A DNA stretch of 10,588 nt from Ruminococcaceae bacterium UBA3220 (GCA_002363095.1 DEWC01000070.1:1-10588), one strand, 5' to 3'; positions 1-7,448 are shown, counted from the first letter of the stretch. A program made the numbers and translations. Notes: generated from the sequence alone by a model not told the origin.

Positions 1-63
1 TTCGCTATCCGTGAGGGTGGCAGAACCGTAGGTTCCGGCGTTGTTACCAAGATTAACGAATAA
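1..63 (+). CDS. tuf: Elongation factor Tu, C-terminal fragment
   Basis: The window opens inside a coding region reading FAIREGGRTVGSGVVTKINE followed by TAA. This is the highly conserved C-terminus of bacterial EF-Tu (domain 3), where the family normally reads FAIREGGRTVGAGVV plus a short variable tail. EF-Tu is the cytoplasmic GTPase that delivers aminoacyl-tRNA to the ribosome. Only 20 codons are present; the rest lies upstream of the window. A strong terminator starts 13 bases after the stop, so this is the 3' end of its transcription unit (often rpsL-rpsG-fusA-tuf in Firmicutes, not visible here). Identification is near certain from the motif; the tufA or tufB copy cannot be told. Confidence 0.95.
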   Translation, partial: FAIREGGRTVGSGVVTKINE

Positions 64-75
64 TCTTAAATAAGC

Positions 76-111
76 AAAAACGGTCATCGTTTTCACGATG
101 ACCGTTTTTTT
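76..111 (+). terminator. Intrinsic terminator of the EF-Tu unit
   Basis: A perfect 10-bp stem (81-90 with 95-104, CGGTCATCGT/ACGATGACCG) with a TTTC loop is preceded by five A and followed by seven T. This is a textbook rho-independent terminator 13 bases after the EF-Tu stop codon. The flanking A and T runs mean it could also act on the opposite strand. Confidence 0.93.
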
Positions 112-123
112 ATTGAAATAGTT

Positions 124-152
124 TTGCTTTTGTGATAGAATTATTGTAGTAT
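124..152 (+). promoter_or_regulatory. Possible sigma-A promoter for the SLH surface protein
   Basis: TTGCTT (124-129) and TAGTAT (147-152) are separated by 17 bases, a fair match to the vegetative -35/-10 consensus, placed between the EF-Tu terminator and the next gene. It would give a 5' leader of about 105 bases before the start codon at 265. The match is imperfect and other weak combinations exist, so this is only a plausible call. Confidence 0.42.
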
Positions 153-264
153 ACTTCTTTGTGATGCGCGACGCTTATCCTTTCATATTTGTTTGCGCAC
201 ATTAAGAACATTACTTAAAGGGTTACAGTTTGTAAGCCGAGAAATAAAAAAGCGGAGGAATACC

Positions 265-3200
265 ATGAAGAAAAAAATCGCATCAATCGTTTTGGCGGTG
301 GCATTATTGATGTCAATACTGCCGTTAAATGCATTTGCCGTTTCGCCGCAGGTCAGGGAACTCAGACTTGACGACATATTTATCTATGAAGGTCAAACAA
401 ACGCGATTGGTAAATATGACTACTGCACCTATTTCAGCGTAGAGTATGAGGGCGATTACTCCGACAGCGGAACTGTCTATTCGCAAACCTACCTGAACAA
501 CCATAGCTTTATTTTTAATGACGGTCAGGATCAGACACCCTGGACCGCGGGAAACACCTACGAGGTCAAGGTCACCTTAAACGGCTTTGAGTCGTCCTTC
601 AATGTTGAGGTAAGGCAAGCTCCCGATTCCATTTCGGTTGAAGACGCTTACACATTAAAGGAGGATTCGGTTTATTCCGAGCCGTGGTTTTCGGAATATA
701 AGCTGAATAATTTCAAAGTGTGCTATTGTGTTTACGATGGCGACAATTCTTCCACGTACAGTCCGGGATCGTCTTTTCAAGTCAGTACCTACGATTATGT
801 TTATCCCGATATTTTCTGCTCAACGCCGTATGAAAATTGGGTCGTAGGCGGCACGTATGAATGCCGAATTGAACTTATGGGTTTGAGTGATACCTTTAAC
901 GTAACCGTAGCCGAGATCAAAAATGTTCAGATAGATGATGTTTTAAGGATCGAAGAATACAAATCCTGGTGGAACGGATACGTCACAATGTCGTATGAAT
1001 GGGATCCGCAAAAAGAAGATTATGTTGATGTTGAATGGTTTTGCTATGAGGTCGATCCGGATAACATAACGGTCATCCTGAAGGATGAAACGGTTATATC
1101 CGGCAATTTGTGGGAAATCTTCAAAAAATTCTGTCTTGGTATAAGATTTGACAGTGACCAATCCGTCAGAAACCGGTGGGGAATCGGAAATCATACCGCG
1201 ACCCTTGATTTTGGCGGCAGTCAGTTTAACTATACCGTAAAGGTAGTTAAAAGTCTGATCAAGAGCCTCGAAGTTGCCGATGTGGAGGTCGAGGAGAACA
1301 CCCACGGATACGAAGTGGAAAACGGCAAGTATATCTATTCGGATCTCTACTCATCTTGGAAGGTCACGCTTAACAACGGGACTGTTTTGACCGTTAAGGA
1401 TGCAAACTATGTCGAGATAGGTGAAAGAACATACAATATCGAGTTTGACACTTCCGAGCAATTTGACACACCGTGGACTGCCGGAAACACCTACGAGATC
1501 ACCGCCTCGCTTTTGGGTGTAACTACAACATTTAATGTTACCGTTACCGAATGCCCAGTGTTGAGCGTTGAGGTCGCTGACATCTCGGTGTCCGAGTTCA
1601 CACACGGCAGTTACGATGGTGGTGTCGGCGGATCGTGGTATCATTATTCCATCGAGCCGGAAACAATAACGGTCCATCTGAGGGACGGATCGACCGTTAC
1701 CGGAAACAGTTGGGAAATATACGATCAGATCGGTCGGTTGCCTGAATATGATTCCGACCAGTGTGAAGAAAATCCCTGGGGCATCGGGGAGCACACCGTT
1801 TCGGTTACGGTCGGACCTGTAACGACGGATTATAAGTTCACGGTCACGGAAAGCCCCGTAGCAAGCGTTGAAATATCCGACCTTACCCTTACTCAGGGTC
1901 TTGATTCCTACTACACCGGCAGTTACGATCACTATGATATGTTCCCCATATACACGGTCACCTTTAAGGACGGAACAAAGGTCACCGTCGATGAGGACGG
2001 TTACGGTTCGGTGTATTATGGCGGCGAATATTATGATCTCAGCATTGATTACGATCAGTATGAAAACCCCCTCCTTCCCGGAAACACCTATGAACTGACC
2101 GGAAAGATCGGAGTCGTATCAGATACCTTCAAGGTCACCGTTAAAGAAAACCCCGTTAGTCGGATCGAGGTTATCAAAGCGCCGGACAAGACAAATCTTT
2201 TGATTTCCGAAGTGGCGGTTATGAACGGGCTTAAGATAAGGGTCCATTATAAAGACGGAGCAAAGGAAGAATTTTCTGTTGACCGTGACTATCCCGTTGC
2301 AGGTTGTTTTAACATTTATTCAAACAAGCTCAAAAGAGACGGCAATTTGTATGCTCAGGATGAATACTACACGTCCGTCGGTCAGAAAACGCTGTCGTTT
2401 ACGCTGTTCGGAAAAACGTGTGAGGTTCCGGTCACCGTAAAAGAAAATACGGCAAAATCACTTGCCGTTAAGGAAACGGCGGACAGATCCCTTGTCCTTA
2501 CCGTGACCAAGAAGGACGGATCAAGCGAGGATTGGAAGGTCCTCAGCATCCCGCATCATTACGACGACGGCAAAACCTCCGAATACATTATAACCGATCA
2601 CGGATATTTCTATATGCCGCGTCATCAGGACGAAAACGGTTCTGTCTTTACCATGACCCTTTCGGTTGATGAACATACCGGCAGAGAAAATACAATAAAG
2701 AGCAACGCTATCAAGAACAGCAAATGGCTTGAAGCATCCTGTGCGCTTCCGATCTTGTATAATGATACCAGCGCCGATTGGGTGTCCGACGCCGATAAGC
2801 AGCATTTCACGGGAACGATCACAGCGGAAAACATCGACGGTATTATCTCCATTGTTATTGCAAGCAGCGGTTTTGCTTATAACCGGAATAATATCCTTGA
2901 CAGCGGAAATGAACGCGACGCTGAAACCGGACGTTATAAATACTATACGGTTTACAGCTCCGATGAGGTCAGGAAAGAGGTTCTCAAATATTTAGCAATA
3001 AACGATTTGGATCTTTCCCTTTCCAAACAGTATGATCCCCAGAAAAAGACCTATACAGAGTGGGAGACAGCATACATCGGCATCGACTCTTTCCCCTATC
3101 TGCTTGAGTATAAGGACGGGGAATGGTTAGGAACCTATTCCTGCGAGTATGACAATGAGTCTCACGTGTTCTTAGTAAAACTCAATGATGATAACAAGAT

Positions 3201-3840
3201 AACGTTTATCGACAACAAGCTGCCGGATGATCCACAGCCGCCGGTGATTGTTAAGCAATTCTCCGACGTAAATTATAAGGACTGGTACGGCGATGCGGTC
3301 AAGTTTGCTACGAGCGCCGGACTTATCAAGGGCTATGCAAACGGCAGGTTCGGAACGGCGGATAATATCCAAAGGCAGGATTTTGTAGTCATTCTCGCCC
3401 GTCTTTCAGGCGACGATCTGAGCAAATACGAAGGAAAAACGAGCTTTAAGGACGTTGCAAAAGGCGCGTATTACGAGGCGGCTCTCGCCTGGGCAAAGGA
3501 AAAGAAGGTATCGAGCGGCTACGCAAACGGCAAGTTCGGTGTGGGCGACAAGATAACACGCGAACAGATAATGACCTTCTTCTATAATTATGCCAAGATA
3601 AAGGGAATTGACGTTACGGTTTCCGATGCCGAAAAGGCTGAAATAAGAGCAAAATACACCGACTTCAAGAACGTTTCGGGATATGCGCATGAAGCAACCT
3701 ACTGGGCGCTTAAAAACGGCGTTATTTCCGGCAAGCAGGTAAACGGTAAAAGGTATATTTCGCCCGGCACGCAGGCACAGCGCTGCGAGGTCGCCGCAAT
3801 GTTCTATAACATAGATCAAAAAGGAATATTCGCAAAATAA
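265..3840 (+). CDS. Secreted S-layer-homology protein with tandem Ig-like repeats
   Basis: Start ATG at 265 is chosen because AGCGGAGGAA lies just upstream and the protein then begins with a standard signal peptide (MKKK, hydrophobic core, cleavage likely after ALA-like motif AFA at residue 25). An in-frame TTG at 193 would only add a charged stretch with no ribosome site. The product is 1191 residues. Residues about 28-730 are seven tandem repeats of 93-113 residues, each starting with an S(V/L)EVxD-like strand and ending with a GNTYE...TFNVTVxE-like strand, typical of bacterial Ig-like folds. Residues 730-985 form a further unassigned extracellular region. Residues about 999-1040, 1061-1103 and 1131-1180 are three SLH domains (FSDV/FKDV starts, GYANG(R/K)FG, and (T/Q)R-type motifs) that non-covalently bind pyruvylated wall polymers. 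It is probably an S-layer-associated structural or adhesive protein; no catalytic motif is seen. It is a single-gene unit with its own terminator. Confidence 0.9.
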   Translation: MKKKIASIVLAVALLMSILPLNAFAVSPQVRELRLDDIFIYEGQTNAIGKYDYCTYFSVEYEGDYSDSGTVYSQTYLNNHSFIFNDGQDQTPWTAGNTYEVKVTLNGFESSFNVEVRQAPDSISVEDAYTLKEDSVYSEPWFSEYKLNNFKVCYCVYDGDNSSTYSPGSSFQVSTYDYVYPDIFCSTPYENWVVGGTYECRIELMGLSDTFNVTVAEIKNVQIDDVLRIEEYKSWWNGYVTMSYEWDPQKEDYVDVEWFCYEVDPDNITVILKDETVISGNLWEIFKKFCLGIRFDSDQSVRNRWGIGNHTATLDFGGSQFNYTVKVVKSLIKSLEVADVEVEENTHGYEVENGKYIYSDLYSSWKVTLNNGTVLTVKDANYVEIGERTYNIEFDTSEQFDTPWTAGNTYEITASLLGVTTTFNVTVTECPVLSVEVADISVSEFTHGSYDGGVGGSWYHYSIEPETITVHLRDGSTVTGNSWEIYDQIGRLPEYDSDQCEENPWGIGEHTVSVTVGPVTTDYKFTVTESPVASVEISDLTLTQGLDSYYTGSYDHYDMFPIYTVTFKDGTKVTVDEDGYGSVYYGGEYYDLSIDYDQYENPLLPGNTYELTGKIGVVSDTFKVTVKENPVSRIEVIKAPDKTNLLISEVAVMNGLKIRVHYKDGAKEEFSVDRDYPVAGCFNIYSNKLKRDGNLYAQDEYYTSVGQKTLSFTLFGKTCEVPVTVKENTAKSLAVKETADRSLVLTVTKKDGSSEDWKVLSIPHHYDDGKTSEYIITDHGYFYMPRHQDENGSVFTMTLSVDEHTGRENTIKSNAIKNSKWLEASCALPILYNDTSADWVSDADKQHFTGTITAENIDGIISIVIASSGFAYNRNNILDSGNERDAETGRYKYYTVYSSDEVRKEVLKYLAINDLDLSLSKQYDPQKKTYTEWETAYIGIDSFPYLLEYKDGEWLGTYSCEYDNESHVFLVKLNDDNKITFIDNKLPDDPQPPVIVKQFSDVNYKDWYGDAVKFATSAGLIKGYANGRFGTADNIQRQDFVVILARLSGDDLSKYEGKTSFKDVAKGAYYEAALAWAKEKKVSSGYANGKFGVGDKITREQIMTFFYNYAKIKGIDVTVSDAEKAEIRAKYTDFKNVSGYAHEATYWALKNGVISGKQVNGKRYISPGTQAQRCEVAAMFYNIDQKGIFAK
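346..2451 (+). repeat. Seven tandem ~100-codon Ig-like repeats
   Basis: Approximate repeat starts are at 346, 626, 917, 1255, 1558, 1858 and 2155. Most units end in a PW/xGNTYE turn, a hydrophobic strand and a (T/S)FNV(T/E)V strand. Units 3 and 5 differ: they share an ITVxL(K/R)D...GNxWEI insertion and a W-G-I-G-(N/E)-H-T turn in place of GNTYE. Repeat DNA is diverged, so the array is old rather than freshly duplicated. Confidence 0.75.
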
Positions 3841-3856
3841 TTGTTAATACCATGAC

Positions 3857-3889
3857 AAAAAACCTCGGTGATAATCGCCGAGGTTTTTT
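3857..3889 (+). terminator. Intrinsic terminator after the SLH protein gene
   Basis: The stem CCTCGG...CCGAGG (3863-3868 with 3878-3883, extendable by T-G, G-C and A-T pairs to a TAA loop) is flanked by six A upstream and six T downstream, 17 bases after the TAA. It should end the SLH gene transcript. Confidence 0.92.
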
Positions 3890-3913
3890 AAATGAATAAT
3901 GAATAATTGCGGT

Positions 3914-4060
3914 GTTGTCGCAAAGCGACAACGGATTTAAAAATCGCGGTCGATTCGTGAATCGCCCCTACCTCCGAAGACAATATTGGCATATCGTAGG
4001 GTCGTTTCACGAAACGACCGCCATTTATTATCCGTCGGCGAACGCCGACACAATCGTCTG
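3914..4060 (+). repeat. REP/BIME-like nest of palindromes, copy A
   Basis: This non-coding stretch packs four hairpins: 3914-3932 (GTTGTCGC AAA GCGACAAC), 3951-3964 (CGATTC GT GAATCG), 4000-4019 (GGTCGTTTC AC GAAACGACC) and 4034-4049 (GTCGGCG AA CGCCGAC). The two middle ones lie inside a larger inverted repeat: 3946-3971 matches the reverse complement of 3996-4021 at 23 of 26 positions, with a 24-base spacer. This head-to-head arrangement of palindromes resembles bacterial interspersed mosaic elements. A degenerate related copy occurs at about 8262-8366. The small open frames on either strand here have no ribosome sites and are not called as genes. Confidence 0.72.
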
Positions 4061-4102
4061 CCGTATGAGTTCTGTTTGTCTGCCGTCTGAGGTCTGTTTT
4101 TG

Positions 4103-4131
4103 TTGACAATTTCCCCGAAAAATGGTAAAAT
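4103..4131 (+). promoter_or_regulatory. Consensus promoter for the collagen-like gene
   Basis: TTGACA (4103-4108) and TAAAAT (4126-4131) are exactly 17 bases apart, an excellent vegetative (sigma-A) promoter. Seven bases past the -10 box transcription would begin at about 4138, which is within two bases of the foot of the long inverted repeat, so the RNA would start folded. It sits directly after the palindromic element, as does the promoter at 8361. Confidence 0.8.
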
Positions 4132-4137
4132 ATTCTC

Positions 4138-4315
4138 GCCAAATATTATTCCAACTTAATACCCATACTAAAAGTATGTCTATTTTTATCTCTTGATAAA
4201 AATGCATGCTTCATTTCGGCGTACTTTTTATGGGTATATCGGAATAATGTTTGGCGACAGTTGGAGCATTGCGTTTTTTGTGCGATTGCTTCGGCGGTCG
4301 CACTTTTTATTTTTT
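4138..4315 (+). promoter_or_regulatory. Structured 5' leader with long stem and attenuator-like terminator
   Basis: From the predicted transcription start, 4136-4152 pairs with 4241-4257 over 17 positions with a single T-G wobble. The stem continues inward with TACCCATA (4160-4167) against TATGGGTA (4229-4236), then AAAAGTA (4170-4176) against TACTTTT (4222-4228) after a two-base bulge, and a further inner hairpin TTTTTATC/GATAAAAA (4183-4190 with 4195-4202). After a 22-base single-stranded linker comes a terminator hairpin at 4280-4303 and a T-rich run to 4315. A fold that starts at the transcript 5' end and is followed by a terminator immediately before the Shine-Dalgarno sequence is the layout of a riboswitch or attenuator. 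I recognise no known class; T-box, c-di-GMP-I/II and similar conserved motifs are not seen. The ligand or factor is unknown. Confidence 0.6.
4280..4315 (+). terminator. Leader terminator directly before the collagen-like gene
   Basis: GTGCGATTGC (4280-4289) pairs with GCGGTCGCAC (4294-4303) over ten positions, two of them G-T wobbles, closing an exceptionally stable UUCG tetraloop (4290-4293). It is followed by TTTTTATTTTTT (4304-4315). The GGAGG ribosome site starts at 4316, the next base. It lies inside the transcription unit and so should cause premature termination unless prevented. I found no convincing antiterminator; a 5-base option is TCGCC (4136-4140) with GGCGG (4293-4297). Confidence 0.82.
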
Positions 4316-4328
4316 GGAGGAAGATGAA

Positions 4329-7300
4329 ATGAACTCTTTAGGAAAGAAAATACTGACAGTTGTAATTGCGTGTGTTTTAGCAGTTGGTTGCTCGGTGGTT
4401 ACAACAACTATCACTAACAAAAAAGAAGCGCTTAAAACTTCGACCGTTGTTAAAAACGGACTTTCGGCATACGAAATTGCAGTTTCTGAAGGATACGAAG
4501 GAAGCTTGCAAGATTGGCTTGATTCTTTGAAAGGAAAATCGGCTTTTGAGATAGCAAAGGAATCAGGCTTTTCCGGTACAGAAGCGGAATACACTAATCT
4601 TCTTAACAAATTATCATCGAGCAAACAGATATACATTAAAACAGCTTCATTTGATAAAGACGGATACTTAATCATTACACTTTCGGATGACACTGTTATT
4701 AATGCAGGAAAGGCATCGGGTCTTGACGGTAAAGACGGAAAAAACGGCACCGACGGCAAAACAGGAATAGGTATAATAAATGCAAACATAAATGATAACG
4801 GTGAGCTGGAATTGTCTTTTTCTGATAAATCAACAGTTAATGTTGGAAAAGTTGTCGGAGCGACAGGCGCTGCCGGAAGCGATGGGCTTTCCGCATATCA
4901 AATTGCTGTTTTTTCAGGATTGACTGATGCTGAAAACGAGGCAGATTGGCTCACAACCTTAAAAGGCGAAAAAGGTGACACGGGCGCTAAGGGTGATAAA
5001 GGAGATACAGGAGCCCAAGGTGTAAAAGGTGATCAAGGATTACAAGGTGAAGTCGGAGAAAAGGGAGATAAAGGAGAAAAAGGTGAAACCGGCGCCAAGG
5101 GAGAGAAAGGCGACAAGGGTGATCAAGGCGAAAAAGGTGATAAGGGTGATACCGGCTTGACCGGCGCTAACGGAAAGTCTGCATATGAAATTGCTAAGGA
5201 AAACGGTTGTACTTTGAGTGAAACCGACTGGTTAAATTCGCTTAAAGGTGCAAATGGTACCAACGGCAAATCCGCTTATGAAATCGCAAAACTCAGCGGT
5301 CTTACAGCAGCGTCAACAGAATCTGAATGGATAGAAAGTTTAAGAGGATTAAAGGGTGATAAAGGCGACACTGGTGCACAAGGCGCAAAAGGAGATAAAG
5401 GTGACAAGGGTGATACCGGCACACAGGGTGAAAAAGGTGACACTGGTGCTAAGGGAGATAAAGGAGATACAGGCGAAAAAGGCGATAAGGGAGACAAAGG
5501 TGATAAAGGCGAAACCGGTTTGGCAGGAGAAAACGGAAAATCGGCATACGAACTTGCAATAGAAAACGGAATAATCACTTCGATTGTAACCGAAACACAG
5601 TGGCTCAATTCGCTGAAAGGTGAAAAAGGTGACACTGGTGCCAAGGGAGATAAAGGAGATACAGGCGAAAAAGGTGAAAAAGGAAACAAGGGCGATAAGG
5701 GTGATGATGGCGTTGGCATTCAGAATATTTCTCTTTCAGAAGGCACAATGACTGTAACCCTTTCAGATTCTTCAACCTATTCTTTTGAAAATGTTAACGG
5801 TAAAGACGGAGTTTCACCGCAAATCCGTATTAACGCCGAAACCAACAAATGGGAAATATCGACCGATAACGGCTCAACATGGATCTCAACCTCGGTGAAT
5901 GCAACCGGTGCTCAAGGCGACAAAGGCGACAAAGGAGATACCGGAGAAAAGGGTGAAACCGGCGCACAAGGTGAAAAAGGCGACACCGGCGCCAAGGGAG
6001 ATAAAGGAGATACAGGAGCTCAGGGCGAAAAAGGAGATAAAGGTGATAAAGGAGATAAAGGAGATACAGGAGAAAAGGGTGATAATGGAATATCGCCAAA
6101 AATTAGGATAAATGATTTAACTAACGAATGGGAAATATCGGTAAATAACGGCTTATCGTATGAGACAACCGGCATTAAAGCAACTGGCGACAAAGGCGAC
6201 AAAGGTGATGCCGGTGAAAAAGGAGATAAAGGAGAAAAGGGCGACATTGGTGCCAAAGGTGAAAAAGGTGATAAAGGCGACAAGGGAGATAAAGGTGATG
6301 CCGGTATAAGTGTTACAGGTGTTGTGCTTAATAATGATAATAAACTTGTTATAACATTTTCCGAGGGCGATCCTATAATCCTTGATAAATCCTTGATGGG
6401 ACCGAAAGGTGATAAGGGGGACAATGGTGAAAATGGGGTTAGTGTTGTTTCCGTAACACTGACTGATGATTTTTACCTGATTTTCAATTATTCCGATGGT
6501 TCGTCTTCGGGCAAGCTCGGTCCGATTAAAGGTGATAAGGGAGATAAAGGAGATACCGGCGCTCAAGGAATAGGCATAACAACCGTATCATTAGATGATA
6601 ACGGCAATCTTTATTTAACTTACAGCAATTCCGAGACCCCAACCCTTTTAGGAAACATCAAAGGAGAAAAAGGTGATAAAGGAGATAAGGGGGATAAAGG
6701 AAATGATGGCAGAGGTATTTTGAAAATGGAATATAATGATGCCGGTGAGTTAATCGTTACCTATACGGATGGAACTTCGCAAAACTTGGGTGCATTTTCT
6801 TCTGGAACTGGAGCTGCTAATAACGGTGTATTGTCATTCACTTTGTTATCAGACGGAACTTATAGTGTTTCAGCTGGAAATGAAATTGCTGGAGAAACAG
6901 AAATTTCTATTCCCTCGATTTACAATAATAAGGTTGTATCAACAATAAGTGAAGGTGCATTTAGTAATTTGCCAAATTTAACATCAGTAATTATCCCCGA
7001 TACTATAGTTAAAATTGATAATGGCGCTTTTGCAAATAGTACATCGTTGTTATCCGTCACAATACCTTCGTCTTGCACGACTATAGGAAACAATTGTTTT
7101 GAAGGTGATCAAAATCTTGAACTTGTTGTAAAAACTGAAAATTTAAGCACTATTGGAGCGAGAGCTTTTGTGTCGGCAAAAAGTATTATTTGGGACTCAT
7201 CAGAAAATACCAACTGGGAATTTACAGTGGCTCAAACACAAGGATATATTGATATGACAAGCGTTGATGCGGGTTATTCATATAAAACAATTAATAACCA

Positions 7301-7448
7301 AACATGCACAGTCACGATCAACGATTCAAACGCAAAAGCTCGTTTTTCTACCAATCAAGTATTTGCAACTAATGTTAATTACAATTATTACTGGGGAAAT
7401 TACAGAATACAAGTTTGCCCGGGAAACTATACACTAACTAAAAAATAA
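4329..7448 (+). CDS. Collagen-like surface protein with C-terminal leucine-rich repeats
   Basis: ATG at 4329 is preceded by GGAGG (4316-4320) with 8-base spacing; an in-frame TTG at 4251 lies in the leader structure and is rejected. The product has 1039 residues. A positive start and hydrophobic stretch end in LAVGC (Cys21), which fits a loose lipobox, so it is either a lipoprotein or an N-terminally membrane-anchored protein. Six copies of a SAYEIA...EWLxSLKG module lie at about residues 44, 70, 187, 283, 312 and 401. Gly-X-Y collagen tracts, dominated by GDK, GEK, GDT and GAK, occupy about 213-282, 341-400, 431-462, 526-587 and 619-657, with shorter ones after. Lys-Gly-Asp/Glu steps stabilise triple helices without hydroxyproline. 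Short beta modules (for example P(Q/K)IRIN...EWEIS, twice) break the tracts. Residues about 834-957 are BspA-like leucine-rich repeats (AF...L.SV.IP..). No LPXTG or SLH is seen. A trimeric adhesin-like stalk is inferred. Confidence 0.9.
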   Translation: MNSLGKKILTVVIACVLAVGCSVVTTTITNKKEALKTSTVVKNGLSAYEIAVSEGYEGSLQDWLDSLKGKSAFEIAKESGFSGTEAEYTNLLNKLSSSKQIYIKTASFDKDGYLIITLSDDTVINAGKASGLDGKDGKNGTDGKTGIGIINANINDNGELELSFSDKSTVNVGKVVGATGAAGSDGLSAYQIAVFSGLTDAENEADWLTTLKGEKGDTGAKGDKGDTGAQGVKGDQGLQGEVGEKGDKGEKGETGAKGEKGDKGDQGEKGDKGDTGLTGANGKSAYEIAKENGCTLSETDWLNSLKGANGTNGKSAYEIAKLSGLTAASTESEWIESLRGLKGDKGDTGAQGAKGDKGDKGDTGTQGEKGDTGAKGDKGDTGEKGDKGDKGDKGETGLAGENGKSAYELAIENGIITSIVTETQWLNSLKGEKGDTGAKGDKGDTGEKGEKGNKGDKGDDGVGIQNISLSEGTMTVTLSDSSTYSFENVNGKDGVSPQIRINAETNKWEISTDNGSTWISTSVNATGAQGDKGDKGDTGEKGETGAQGEKGDTGAKGDKGDTGAQGEKGDKGDKGDKGDTGEKGDNGISPKIRINDLTNEWEISVNNGLSYETTGIKATGDKGDKGDAGEKGDKGEKGDIGAKGEKGDKGDKGDKGDAGISVTGVVLNNDNKLVITFSEGDPIILDKSLMGPKGDKGDNGENGVSVVSVTLTDDFYLIFNYSDGSSSGKLGPIKGDKGDKGDTGAQGIGITTVSLDDNGNLYLTYSNSETPTLLGNIKGEKGDKGDKGDKGNDGRGILKMEYNDAGELIVTYTDGTSQNLGAFSSGTGAANNGVLSFTLLSDGTYSVSAGNEIAGETEISIPSIYNNKVVSTISEGAFSNLPNLTSVIIPDTIVKIDNGAFANSTSLLSVTIPSSCTTIGNNCFEGDQNLELVVKTENLSTIGARAFVSAKSIIWDSSENTNWEFTVAQTQGYIDMTSVDAGYSYKTINNQTCTVTINDSNAKARFSTNQVFATNVNYNYYWGNYRIQVCPGNYTLTKK
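4966..6715 (+). repeat. Collagen-type Gly-X-Y coding repeats
   Basis: Nine-base units of the GGTGATAAA/GGAGACACA type recur in blocks at about 4966-5176, 5350-5530, 5620-5715, 5905-6090, 6184-6300, 6400-6435, 6520-6570 and 6658-6715. Synonymous codons vary (GGT/GGC/GGA, GAT/GAC, AAA/AAG), but one block is almost identical: 5427-5482 and 5619-5674 (56 bases, one mismatch, 192 bases apart, in frame). Confidence 0.88.

Noticed and set aside
193..264. Upstream TTG start of the SLH protein
   Set aside because: The added 24 residues would bury the signal peptide, and GGAGG precedes the ATG at 265.
3888..4142. Open frames on both strands across the palindromic region (about 64 and 84 codons)
   Set aside because: They coincide with hairpins, have no ribosome binding sites, and the + strand one runs into the promoter; inverted repeats produce such frames by chance.
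4138..4257. Invertible (phase-variable) promoter between the inverted repeats
   Set aside because: No good promoter lies between the arms on either strand, the clear promoter is outside at 4103-4131, and the arm difference is an RNA-compatible T-G wobble. No recombinase gene is present. RNA structure explains it better, though inversion is not formally excluded.
4138..4315. Known riboswitch classes (c-di-GMP-I/II, T-box, SAM, glycine)
   Set aside because: The conserved core motifs I can recall for these classes are not seen in this leader; a covariance-model search was not possible.
4251..4328. Upstream TTG start of the collagen-like gene, or ATG at 4324
   Set aside because: TTG at 4251 lies inside the leader stem without a ribosome site; ATG at 4324 is out of frame and reads only ATG AAA TGA, too close (3 bases) to GGAGG.
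5276..6566. Long antisense frames rich in Ser-Pro-Leu opposite the collagen tracts
   Set aside because: They are mirror products of the 9-base Gly-X-Y repeats (the complement of GGTGATAAA reads Leu/Ser/Pro codons); no start signals or coherent protein features.
4966..6715. CRISPR array or minisatellite
   Set aside because: Periodicity is 9 bases and in frame with Gly-X-Y coding; there are no constant repeat/unique spacer units and no cas genes.
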